Shown: positions 1 through 6,071 of the stretch, piece by piece
Position numbering within the stretch: position 1 is the stretch's first letter
Layout: each line of letters opens with the position of its first letter
Assembly: GCA_030043285.1 (NCBI GenBank)
Contig: JASHXZ010000482.1
Coordinates: forward strand, 1 to 6,136
Origin: Xanthobacteraceae bacterium
GTDB taxonomy: Bacteria > Pseudomonadota > Alphaproteobacteria > Rhizobiales > Xanthobacteraceae
Direction of reading: 5' to 3'
Length of the DNA: 6,136 nucleotides
Made by a program: the position numbers and the translations under genes
Notes under the pieces: generated by a model
What the model was told of the DNA's origin: nothing
Seen by the model: the letters and a program-made list of their open reading frames with translations, nothing else
The model's database searches: none

Positions 1-1549
1 AAAGCTTTTCCGCCACGATGGTGTTGAGCATGCCGTTGAGCAGCGCCACGTCGGTGCCGTTCTTGAATTGCAGCATGTGGGTGGCGTGGCGCTTGAGCGC
101 CTGGCCGCGCGGATCGGCCACGATCAAGGTGGCGCCGCGCTTTTTCGCCTGCTTGAAGAAGGTGGCGGCGACGGGGTGGTTTTCCGTCGGATTGCAGCCG
201 ATGCAAAAGATCACTTCGGCGTTCTTGCATTCATTGAAGCTCGCCGAGACGGCGCCCGAGCCAATGCCCTCCATCAGTGCAGCGACCGACGAGGCGTGGC
301 ACAGCCGGGTGCAGTGATCGACGTTGTTGGTGCCGAAGCCGGTACGCACCAGCTTCTGGAACAGATAAGCCTCCTCGTTGGAGCCTTTGGCGGAGCCGAA
401 GCCGGCGAGCGCCTGCGAGCCGTCACGGTCGCGGATCTTCTTCAAGCCCGCGGCGGCGCGATCGAGCGCCTCGTCCCAGCTCGCCTCGCGGAAATGGGTC
501 CACGGATTGGCCGGATCGATCGGCTCGTGCGGAATCTTCGGCACGCCGTCCTTGCGGATCATCGGCTTCAACAGGCGCTGCGAATTGTGCACGTAGTCGA
601 AGCCGAAGCGGCCTTTGACGCACAGCCGCTTCTCGTTGGCCGGGCCATTGCGGCCGGTGACGTAGAGAAGCTTGTCGTCCTTGATGTGATAGGTCAGCTG
701 ACAACCGACACCGCAATACGGGCATACACTGTCGACCTCGCGGTCGGCTTTGCCGGTAAAAACGTTGCTGGCATCGACGACGGTCGCCGGCATCAGCGCG
801 CCGGTCGGGCAAGCCTGCACGCACTCGCCGCAGGCGACGCAGGTGGAAGCGCCCATCGGATCGTCGAAGTCGAACACGATCTTCTCGCCATGACCGCGGC
901 CGGCCATGCCGATCACGTCGTTGACCTGCACTTCGCGGCAAGCGCGGACGCAGAGATTGCATTGAATGCAGGCGTCGAGATTGACCGCCATCGCCGGGTG
1001 GCTGCGGTCGGGCGTGGGCGTGTCGCGGCGCGGGAAGCGGCCCTGCGCCAAGTTCATGCGGGTGACGATCTTCCACAACTCGGAAGCCGGATCGTGGGCA
1101 TGAGCCTGGTCCGGCTGGTCGGTCAGCAAAAGCTCGGCAACCATGCGGCGCGCGGTCTGTGCACGCGTGGTCTGCGTCTTCACCTTCATGCCGGCCGAAG
1201 GCAGTCGGATGCAGCTTGCCGCCAGCACGCGCTCGCCTTCGATCTCGACCATGCAGACGCGGCAATTGCCGTCCGGCCGATAACCGGGCTGCGGCGAATA
1301 GCACAGGTGCGGCAGCTTGATGCCGAGCCGGCGCGCGGCACGGAAAATCGTCTCGCCATCGCGAATGTCGATGTCGCGGCCATCGATGCTGAATGTCTTG
1401 CCGGTGGTTGCCGCGCCTGCGCCCGCGGTCTTGTCGGCCGGAGCGGTGTGCGCAACGGCGGCCTTGCCTTCGCCGGAGGCCGCCCCGCCCGCCGTACCCT
1501 TTTGATCGTGCCCGTAGCCGACCGGCTTTTGTCCGTTGCCATCGCTCAT
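1..1549 (-). CDS. fdsA: NAD-dependent formate dehydrogenase, catalytic alpha subunit (partial, C-terminus off the left edge)
   Basis: Cytoplasmic molybdopterin (Mo or W, bis-MGD) subunit that oxidises formate to CO2 and passes electrons through iron-sulfur clusters to the diaphorase subunit encoded just upstream. The 516 visible codons have no stop; family members are roughly 900-1000 residues, so a little over half is present. Order of domains: a Gly/Ala/Lys-rich, probably disordered tail (1-50); a [2Fe-2S] ferredoxin domain with C83, C96, C99, C113; two [4Fe-4S] ferredoxin motifs, C194/C197/C200/C204 and C237/C240/C243/C247; the molybdopterin-domain cluster C276/C279/C283/C310, followed by K312. 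The active-site pair is C417-H418 (RLCH, bases 296-301), where C417 is the expected metal ligand. NPTENHP (453-459) and ADPRG (478-482) fit cofactor binding. The His-Cys3 cluster usual between the [2Fe-2S] and ferredoxin domains is missing. The ATG at 1549 has an AGGGA ribosome site 7 bases upstream. FdwA/Fdh1A-type naming is equally possible. Confidence 0.95.
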   Translation of the reverse strand, partial: MSDGNGQKPVGYGHDQKGTAGGAASGEGKAAVAHTAPADKTAGAGAATTGKTFSIDGRDIDIRDGETIFRAARRLGIKLPHLCYSPQPGYRPDGNCRVCMVEIEGERVLAASCIRLPSAGMKVKTQTTRAQTARRMVAELLLTDQPDQAHAHDPASELWKIVTRMNLAQGRFPRRDTPTPDRSHPAMAVNLDACIQCNLCVRACREVQVNDVIGMAGRGHGEKIVFDFDDPMGASTCVACGECVQACPTGALMPATVVDASNVFTGKADREVDSVCPYCGVGCQLTYHIKDDKLLYVTGRNGPANEKRLCVKGRFGFDYVHNSQRLLKPMIRKDGVPKIPHEPIDPANPWTHFREASWDEALDRAAAGLKKIRDRDGSQALAGFGSAKGSNEEAYLFQKLVRTGFGTNNVDHCTRLCHASSVAALMEGIGSGAVSASFNECKNAEVIFCIGCNPTENHPVAATFFKQAKKRGATLIVADPRGQALKRHATHMLQFKNGTDVALLNGMLNTIVAEKL

Positions 1550-1556
1550 TTGCAAA

Positions 1557-1563
1557 TCCCTTT
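1557..1563 (-). promoter_or_regulatory. Ribosome binding site of the formate dehydrogenase alpha gene
   Basis: The minus strand reads AAAGGGA with 7 bases before the ATG at 1549-1547. It lies inside the 31-base gap after the fdsB stop codon. That spacing supports co-transcription of the two genes and fixes the alpha start upstream of its low-complexity tail. Confidence 0.7.
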
Positions 1564-1580
1564 TGGCGCAGCGTTCTCGA

Positions 1581-3305
1581 TCACCAATGGCCCAGCGGCT
1601 TCTTCAGATCGTCCGGAAAATATTTTAACACGCAAAGTAACGGATTCGGCGCCGCCTGGCCGAGCCCGCAAATCGAAGCATCACGCATCAGCGTCGAGAG
1701 CTCTTCAAGCAGCGCACCGTCCCACGGCCCCTTGGCCATCAACTTCGTTGCCTTCTCGGTGCCGACCCGGCACGGCGTGCACTGGCCGCAGCTCTCGTCC
1801 TCGAAGAACTTCATCAGGTTCAACGCCACCGCTTTCATATCGTCCTTTTCGGACAGGATAACCACAGCGTGCGACCCGACGAAGCAGCCGTATTGTTCCA
1901 GGGTGCCGAAATCGAGCGGGATATCGCCCATCGAAGCCGGCAGAATGCCGCCGGAGGCGCCACCCGGCAGATAGCCCTTGAAGGTGTGGCCGTCGGCCAT
2001 GCCGCCGCAAAACTCGGCAATGAGCTCGCGGACGGTGACGCCGGCCGGCGCCAATTTCACGCCGGGATTTTTGACCCGGCCGGACACCGAAAAGCTGCGA
2101 AAGCCTTTGCGTTCATGGCGCCCCTGCGAGCTGAACCAGGTCGCGCCTTTCTCGACGATGTCGCGAATCCAGAACAACGTCTCGACGTTCTGCTCTAGCG
2201 TCGGCCGGCCGAACAGGCCGACCTGCGCCACGTAGGGCGGCCGATGCCGCGGCAGGCCGCGCTTGCCCTCGATCGATTCGATCATCGCGGATTCTTCGCC
2301 GCAGATATAGGCACCGGCGCCGCGGCGCAGATGAATGCCGGTGTGCCGCGACAACCCGGCCGCTTCGACCTTGGCGAGCTCCTGCTCGAGCAGCAGCCGC
2401 ACTTCCGGATATTCGTCGCGAACATAAAGGTAGGTGTCGGCGGCCTCGACCACCCAGGCGGCGATCAGCATGCCTTCGATGAAGCGGTGCGGATCGCGTT
2501 GCAGATAGTAGCGGTCCTTGAAGGTGCCGGGCTCGCCCTCGTCGGCATTGACGGCAAACAGCCGCGGCGCCGGCTCGCCACGCACCAGCGACCATTTGCG
2601 GCCGGTCGGAAAGCCCGCGCCGCCGAGCCCGCGCAGCCCAGCATCGCTGACCGCTTTGATGACATCGTCGCGCGAGCGCGTGCCGCCGGTGCAAGCTTTG
2701 AGCAATTCGTAGCCGCCGGAGCGCTCATAAGTGGCGAGCGGAGCTGCCGTGTCGTAGGCCTGCGCATGCGGGGGCGCGGCCGTGGCCGCAGCAACACGCG
2801 CGCTGTCAGCCTGCTCCACCTGCACGTGACCGACCGCGCAGACCGGCGCGCGATCGCAGGCGCCCATGCAGGGCGCGCGCACGATGCGGACATTGGCGCC
2901 GAGCCGGGCCGGCAAATCCTTCAGCAGCCGTTCGGCGCCGGCCAAGGCGCAGGAGAGCGAATCGCACACCCGCACCGTCACGGCCGGCGGCGGCGTATCG
3001 CCTTCCTTCACGACGTCGAAATGCGCATAGAACGTCGCAACCTCATAGACCTCGGCCAGCGCCAGCTGCATCTCCTGCGCCAGGGCGGCAAGATGCGCCG
3101 CCGACAGATACCCGTAGCGGTCCTGGATCAGATGCAAATGCTCGATCAGCAGATCGCGCCGCCGTTCGCGCTCTCCTAGAAGCGCGCGCACCTCCTCCAG
3201 TGCCTGCGGATCGACCTGGCGGCCCTTCGGCGTCTTGGGCGGGCGTCGGCCGGCTCGGCCGCGGCCGCCGGGCGGCACGGTCGGCGGCTGCTCGAAAACG
3301 TTCAT
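1581..3305 (-). CDS. fdsB: NAD-dependent formate dehydrogenase, fused NuoE-NuoF-type diaphorase (gamma-beta) subunit
   Basis: Takes electrons from the alpha subunit and reduces NAD+ through FMN. The 574-residue protein joins two domains that are separate proteins (FdsG and FdsB) in Cupriavidus or Rhodobacter enzymes. Residues about 30-165 are a NuoE-like thioredoxin-fold [2Fe-2S] domain with C114, C119, C146 and C150. An Ala-rich linker follows (about 166-195). The NuoF-like part has the FMN/NADH glycine-rich segment GLRGLGGAGFPTGRKW (223-238), DEGEPGTFKD (255-264), RRGAGAYICGEES (327-339), and a C-terminal [4Fe-4S] site with C506, C509, C512 and C546. From memory it closely resembles the 572-residue beta subunit of Methylobacterium extorquens FDH1, including a shared PKGRQVDP near the N-terminus, so fdh1B or fdwB would be an alternative name. 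The ATG is preceded by GGAGG. It is the first gene of the leftward operon. Confidence 0.95.
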   Translation of the reverse strand: MNVFEQPPTVPPGGRGRAGRRPPKTPKGRQVDPQALEEVRALLGERERRRDLLIEHLHLIQDRYGYLSAAHLAALAQEMQLALAEVYEVATFYAHFDVVKEGDTPPPAVTVRVCDSLSCALAGAERLLKDLPARLGANVRIVRAPCMGACDRAPVCAVGHVQVEQADSARVAAATAAPPHAQAYDTAAPLATYERSGGYELLKACTGGTRSRDDVIKAVSDAGLRGLGGAGFPTGRKWSLVRGEPAPRLFAVNADEGEPGTFKDRYYLQRDPHRFIEGMLIAAWVVEAADTYLYVRDEYPEVRLLLEQELAKVEAAGLSRHTGIHLRRGAGAYICGEESAMIESIEGKRGLPRHRPPYVAQVGLFGRPTLEQNVETLFWIRDIVEKGATWFSSQGRHERKGFRSFSVSGRVKNPGVKLAPAGVTVRELIAEFCGGMADGHTFKGYLPGGASGGILPASMGDIPLDFGTLEQYGCFVGSHAVVILSEKDDMKAVALNLMKFFEDESCGQCTPCRVGTEKATKLMAKGPWDGALLEELSTLMRDASICGLGQAAPNPLLCVLKYFPDDLKKPLGHW

Positions 3306-3309
3306 CTAT

Positions 3310-3314
3310 CCTCC
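3310..3314 (-). promoter_or_regulatory. Ribosome binding site of the diaphorase subunit gene
   Basis: The minus strand reads GGAGG, then four bases (ATAG), then the ATG at 3305-3303. It is a strong consensus site at slightly short spacing and supports this start. Confidence 0.75.
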
Positions 3315-3356
3315 GAAGGCTGGGAGCGGCGCCTGCCGGCATCCTGCAAGCCAGCC

Positions 3357-3367
3357 GGGCAGATTGA
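3357..3367 (+). repeat. Direct repeat copy 1, GGGCAGATTGA
   Basis: Perfect 11-bp match to 3441-3451, starting exactly 84 bp earlier. With one mismatch the match extends four bases to the left. This copy overlaps the left arm of the palindrome at 3360-3388. Confidence 0.7.
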
Positions 3368-3388
3368 TAGAACAACACTATCAATGTG
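3360..3388. promoter_or_regulatory. Candidate LysR-type operator between the divergent regulator and formate dehydrogenase genes
   Basis: A perfect 8-bp inverted repeat, ATTGATAG-N7-CTATCAAT, occupies 3363-3385. Beyond one mismatch on each side it extends by two more pairs (CA/TG), giving 10 of 11 paired positions over 3360-3388. Its core ATAG-N7-CTAT contains the T-N11-A pattern (T3368, A3380) typical of LysR-family sites. It lies 55 bases upstream of the fdsB start and 90 bases upstream of the regulator start. A second ACTAT at 3392-3396 repeats the one at 3377-3381, 15 bp away, and may be part of an extended activation site. A TTGACT at 3389-3394 next to the palindrome could be the regulator's -35 element, which would suit autoregulation, but no convincing -10 follows. 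Binding is inferred from geometry and position. Confidence 0.65.
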
Positions 3389-3440
3389 TTGACTATTCGC
3401 AAGTTTCTCGATCACTTGGCCGCGGCGCTTGAGCAAAGGC

Positions 3441-3451
3441 GGGCAGATTGA
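3441..3451 (+). repeat. Direct repeat copy 2, GGGCAGATTGA
   Basis: Second copy of the 11-bp repeat, ending 27 bases before the regulator's GTG start. It is followed by CAACAC; the first copy has a related ACAACAC after a short insertion. It lacks the opposing CTATCAAT arm, so if a protein binds here it would see a half-site. Confidence 0.65.
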
Positions 3452-3470
3452 CAACACCGAGCGGCGGCGT

Positions 3471-3474
3471 GAGG
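3471..3474 (+). promoter_or_regulatory. Ribosome binding site fixing the GTG start of the LysR gene
   Basis: GAGG lies four bases before the GTG at 3479. An in-frame TGA at 3470-3472, three codons upstream of the GTG, rules out any longer product. This GTG is therefore the only start that keeps the complete helix-turn-helix. Confidence 0.6.
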
Positions 3475-3478
3475 CGGC

Positions 3479-4372
3479 GTGATCGATAAGCTCGAATTCC
3501 TGCTGGCACTCGCCCGCGAGCGGCATTTCGCCAGGGCGGCCGAGGCCTGTGGGGTCACCCAGCCGACACTCTCGGCGGGGATCAAACAGCTCGAGGCGAC
3601 GTTCGGGGTCCTCCTGGTCCATCGCGGGTCTCGCTTTCGGGATTTTACGCCCGAGGGTGAGCGGGTGCTCAACTGGGCGCGCCGCATTGTGGGCGATGCC
3701 CGCGCCATGCGCGACGAGGTGCAGGCGTTCAAGCACGGGCTCGCCGGACGGCTGCGCGTGGCCGCGATCCCGACCGCCCTCGCCATGATCGAGCGGCTGA
3801 CCACGCCCTATCGCGAACGGCATCCCAACGTGCAGTTCACCGTATTATCGCGCAATTCGGAAGACATTCTCAGGCTCTTGGACAATCTCGAAATCGATGC
3901 CGGCTTGACCTATCTCGGCAACGAGCCGCTCAGCCGGGTCACCACCATCCCGATGTACCGCGAGCGCTATCGGCTCCTGATCTCGGCCGACGCTCCCCTC
4001 GGCAATCGCGAGAAGGTGACCTGGGCGGAAGTCGCGCAGGTGCCGCTGTGCCTGCTGACGCCGGACACCCAAACCCGCCACATCATCGATAACCTGTTGC
4101 ACGAGGCCGGCGGCCAGCCGCAGGCAAGTCTGGAATCGAACTCAATGATCGTACTCTACGCCCACGTCCGCACTGGGCGGTGGGCGAGCATCATGCCGGC
4201 GCGGCTTGCTGCGACACTCGGTCTCACCGACGTGCTGCGCGCCATTCCCATCGTCGAGCCGGAGGCAAGTCATACGATCGGGCTCGTGGTGCCGGCGCGC
4301 GAGCCGATGACGCCGCTGACCGCCGCCCTGGTCGATGAAGTCCGCCGCGTCGAGCCGGCGCTCGCGGATTAG
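3479..4372 (+). CDS. LysR-family transcriptional regulator, probable regulator of the formate dehydrogenase and transporter genes
   Basis: A 297-residue protein of normal LysR length. Residues 1-60 form the winged helix-turn-helix: FLLALARERHFARAAEACG, then TQPTLSAGIKQLE as the recognition helix (28-39), then a wing ending near FTPEGERVL (56-64). A linker helix follows (about 62-88). Residues about 91-297 form the periplasmic-binding-protein-like effector domain, with AAIPTAL (95-101) at its start and LESNSMIV (218-225) in the second lobe. It starts with GTG. Its divergent position next to fdsBA parallels FdsR of Cupriavidus necator, a LysR regulator of the fds operon, but I cannot establish orthology. 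The likely ligand is formate, oxalate or a related metabolite, which is an inference from context. The palindrome in its upstream region is the natural candidate operator and may also serve autoregulation. Confidence 0.92.
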   Translation: MIDKLEFLLALARERHFARAAEACGVTQPTLSAGIKQLEATFGVLLVHRGSRFRDFTPEGERVLNWARRIVGDARAMRDEVQAFKHGLAGRLRVAAIPTALAMIERLTTPYRERHPNVQFTVLSRNSEDILRLLDNLEIDAGLTYLGNEPLSRVTTIPMYRERYRLLISADAPLGNREKVTWAEVAQVPLCLLTPDTQTRHIIDNLLHEAGGQPQASLESNSMIVLYAHVRTGRWASIMPARLAATLGLTDVLRAIPIVEPEASHTIGLVVPAREPMTPLTAALVDEVRRVEPALAD

Positions 4373-4404
4373 CCGAGGATTTGCGCGAAAGCCGCAAGCC
4401 ATGG

Positions 4405-4439
4405 GCCTTCGCCGCACCTTCGGGCGGCGGCCGAAAGGC
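4405..4439 (+). other. Imperfect GC-rich hairpin after the regulator gene, possible weak terminator
   Basis: GCCTT (4405-4409) pairs with AAGGC (4435-4439), and CCGC can pair with GCGG inside, with bulges. It starts 33 bases after the LysR stop codon. No run of T follows on either strand, so it is not a typical intrinsic terminator. If transcription does not stop here, the transporter could be partly read from the regulator promoter. Confidence 0.25.
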
Positions 4440-4510
4440 TGTTCATGACAGCCACAATCTAACCGCTGTGGCGTAGCCCTGCGCGATCCCATTGCCCTTC
4501 GCTATCGCAA

Positions 4511-4526
4511 GATATGCACCGTCTAT
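4511..4526. promoter_or_regulatory. Candidate second LysR-type operator, upstream of the transporter
   Basis: GATAT-N7-CTAT matches the core of the divergent-region site (GATAG-N7-CTAT) at all but one of the nine fixed positions, with identical spacing and the same T-N11-A pattern (T4513, A4525). The outer arms are not symmetric, so it is weaker than the site at 3360-3388. It lies about 140 bases before the transporter ATG in a stretch that looks AT-richer than the flanking genes, and possible promoter-like bases (TTGTAC at 4573, TAAGAA at 4595) follow. It suggests control by the same regulator. A chance match to such a short core cannot be excluded. Confidence 0.35.
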
Positions 4527-4644
4527 TTGATCCAGAAGCCACTTGGTTGATGTCACACCGGCTTCTCCGCCCTTGTACATTTTGCTACCTTGCATAAGAA
4601 TCCGACGCCCGGCACACGTAGAAAAACGCCGGCGCACGGCCACA

Positions 4645-4650
4645 GGGGAG
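4645..4650 (+). promoter_or_regulatory. Ribosome binding site fixing the transporter start
   Basis: GGGGAG with nine bases before the ATG at 4660. It favours this start over an in-frame TTG at 4543, which would add 39 basic, non-membrane residues and has no comparable site. Confidence 0.7.
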
Positions 4651-4659
4651 AACCGCGCA

Positions 4660-6060
4660 ATGAGCTTTCTTGATCGCAGCAATACGATCGCCGGACCCGG
4701 CTTTAGCCGGTGGATGGTCCCACCCGCCGCCTTATGTGTGCATCTGTGCATCGGCCAGGCGTACGCGTTCAGCGTATTCAACCTGCCGATGACCAAGCTG
4801 ATCGGCATCTCGAAGTCCGCGCCGGGCGACTGGGCGCTGACCGAACTGGGCTGGATCTTTTCGCTGGCTATTTTCTTCCTCGGCGTCTCTTCGGCGGTGT
4901 TCGGCCGCTGGGTCGAGGAAGGCGGACCGCGCCGGGCGATGTTCACCGCCGCGCTGTGCTGGGCCGGCGGCTTCTTCATCTCGGCGATCGGCGTCTACAT
5001 CCACAATCTTTGGGTCATCTATATCGGCTATGGGGTGATCGGCGGCATCGCGCTCGGCATCGGCTACATCTCGCCGGTCTCGACCCTGATCAAATGGTTT
5101 CCCGACCGCCCCGGCATGGCTACCGGCATGGCCATTATGGGCTTTGGCGGCGGCGCCTTCATCGCCTCGCCGCTCTCAGTCTGGCTGATGAGCAAGTTCT
5201 CGACGTCCACCCACGTCGGCGTCGCCGAGACCTTCATCGTGATGGGCGCCGTGTATTTCGTGTTCATGATCGTCGGCGCCATTATCGTGCGCGTGCCAGC
5301 CCCGGGTTGGAAGCCGGCCGGCTATACACCGCCAGCCCAGGCGACCAAGCTCATCACCACGAGCGACGTGTTCGTCTATGACGCGCTGAAGACTCCGCAG
5401 TTCTGGCTGATCTGGTGGATACTGTGCCTGAACGTGACCGCCGGCATCGGCGTGCTCGGGCAGGCCTCCGCCATGAGCCAGGAGATGTTCCCCGGCCACA
5501 TCACGCCGGTAGCGGCAGCCGGCTTCGTCGGCCTCATGAGCCTGTTCAACATGGGCGGCCGGTTCTTCTGGGCCTCCACGTCGGACTATATCGGCCGCAA
5601 GAACACGTACTTCGTGTTCATGGTGCTCGGCTTCGCCCTGTACTGCACGGTGCCCTATACGGGCGCGGTCGGCAGCGTGGTCGGTTTCGTCTGCTGCTTC
5701 CTCATCATCATCAGCATGTACGGCGGCGGGTTCTCCACCGTGCCGGCGTATCTGAGAGACATGTTCGGCACCCGCTATGTGGGCGCCATCCACGGGCTCC
5801 TGCTCACCGCCTGGTCGATGGCGGGCATATTCGGGCCGGTGCTGGTGAACTACATCCGTGCCTACAACGTAGCGCACGGCGTGCCGAAGGCGCAGGCCTA
5901 TAACGTGACCATGTACATCATGGCCGGCCTGTTGGTGATCGGCTTCATCTGCAATCTCTTGGTGAAGGCCGTGCATCATCGTTTCCACATGCGGTCCGAC
6001 CATGAGGCCGAGATGGCGCAAATGGCAGTCGGCGCCGCAGGCGAGCCGGCCGGAGCCTAG
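4660..6060 (+). CDS. Oxalate/formate antiporter (OFA) family MFS transporter
   Basis: Inner-membrane carrier of 466 residues with about 12 predicted membrane helices: roughly 16-40, 63-83, 93-113, 117-140, 152-178, 190-212, then after a cytoplasmic loop 246-270, 283-305, 315-335, 338-360, 374-397 and 415-437. Family marks are the MFS loop motifs GRWVEEGGPRR (82-92) and SDYIGRKN (308-315), and the OFA-type segment WFPDRPGMATGMAIMGFGGG (146-165). R301 in helix 8 (bases 5560-5562) is at the likely position of the substrate-binding Arg272 of Oxalobacter OxlT. At the likely position of OxlT Lys355 in helix 11 there is W385 (LLTAWSMAG). The cargo may therefore be formate or another monocarboxylate instead of oxalate; this rests on alignment by eye and memory. 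The neighbouring formate dehydrogenase supports formate or oxalate metabolism. It is followed closely by a small membrane-protein gene. Confidence 0.88.
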   Translation: MSFLDRSNTIAGPGFSRWMVPPAALCVHLCIGQAYAFSVFNLPMTKLIGISKSAPGDWALTELGWIFSLAIFFLGVSSAVFGRWVEEGGPRRAMFTAALCWAGGFFISAIGVYIHNLWVIYIGYGVIGGIALGIGYISPVSTLIKWFPDRPGMATGMAIMGFGGGAFIASPLSVWLMSKFSTSTHVGVAETFIVMGAVYFVFMIVGAIIVRVPAPGWKPAGYTPPAQATKLITTSDVFVYDALKTPQFWLIWWILCLNVTAGIGVLGQASAMSQEMFPGHITPVAAAGFVGLMSLFNMGGRFFWASTSDYIGRKNTYFVFMVLGFALYCTVPYTGAVGSVVGFVCCFLIIISMYGGGFSTVPAYLRDMFGTRYVGAIHGLLLTAWSMAGIFGPVLVNYIRAYNVAHGVPKAQAYNVTMYIMAGLLVIGFICNLLVKAVHHRFHMRSDHEAEMAQMAVGAAGEPAGA

Positions 6061-6064
6061 GGAG
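6061..6064 (+). promoter_or_regulatory. Ribosome binding site of the small downstream gene
   Basis: GGAG starts immediately after the transporter's TAG stop, seven bases before the ATG at 6072. This tight placement indicates translation from the same transcript as the transporter. Confidence 0.65.
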
Positions 6065-6071
6065 AAGCAAC

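Noticed and set aside
423..1304. A 293-codon open frame on the minus strand.
   Set aside because: It is a different frame of the same strand as the real alpha subunit, Arg/Ala/Gly-rich with no domain. The true frame starts at 1549 and carries all the cysteine motifs.
68..1861. A 597-codon open frame on the plus strand.
   Set aside because: It is antisense to the dehydrogenase genes and spans the fdsA/fdsB junction. The minus strand encodes clear Fe-S and active-site motifs here. Long antisense frames are expected in GC-rich, codon-biased DNA, and the translation shows no recognisable domain.
2244..3179. A 311-codon open frame on the plus strand.
   Set aside because: It is antisense to the diaphorase subunit, with no family signature and no ribosome site of note.
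3448..3476. Perfect TTGACA at 3448-3453 as a -35 promoter element.
   Set aside because: A -10 at normal spacing would fall on GC-rich bases at about 3471-3476, and transcription would start inside the regulator's coding region, whose GTG is fixed by an upstream in-frame stop.
4405..4439. Classic intrinsic terminator after the regulator.
   Set aside because: The stem is bulged and no T-run follows on either strand, so it is listed only as a weak hairpin.
4570..4600. Sigma-54 promoter before the transporter (TTGC motifs at 4582 and 4590).
   Set aside because: Neither TTGC has a GG at the required -24 spacing.
4543..4659. Longer N-terminus for the transporter from an in-frame TTG.
   Set aside because: The added 39 residues are largely basic and non-membrane, lack a ribosome site and overlap the likely promoter region. 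The ATG at 4660 has GGGGAG at good spacing.
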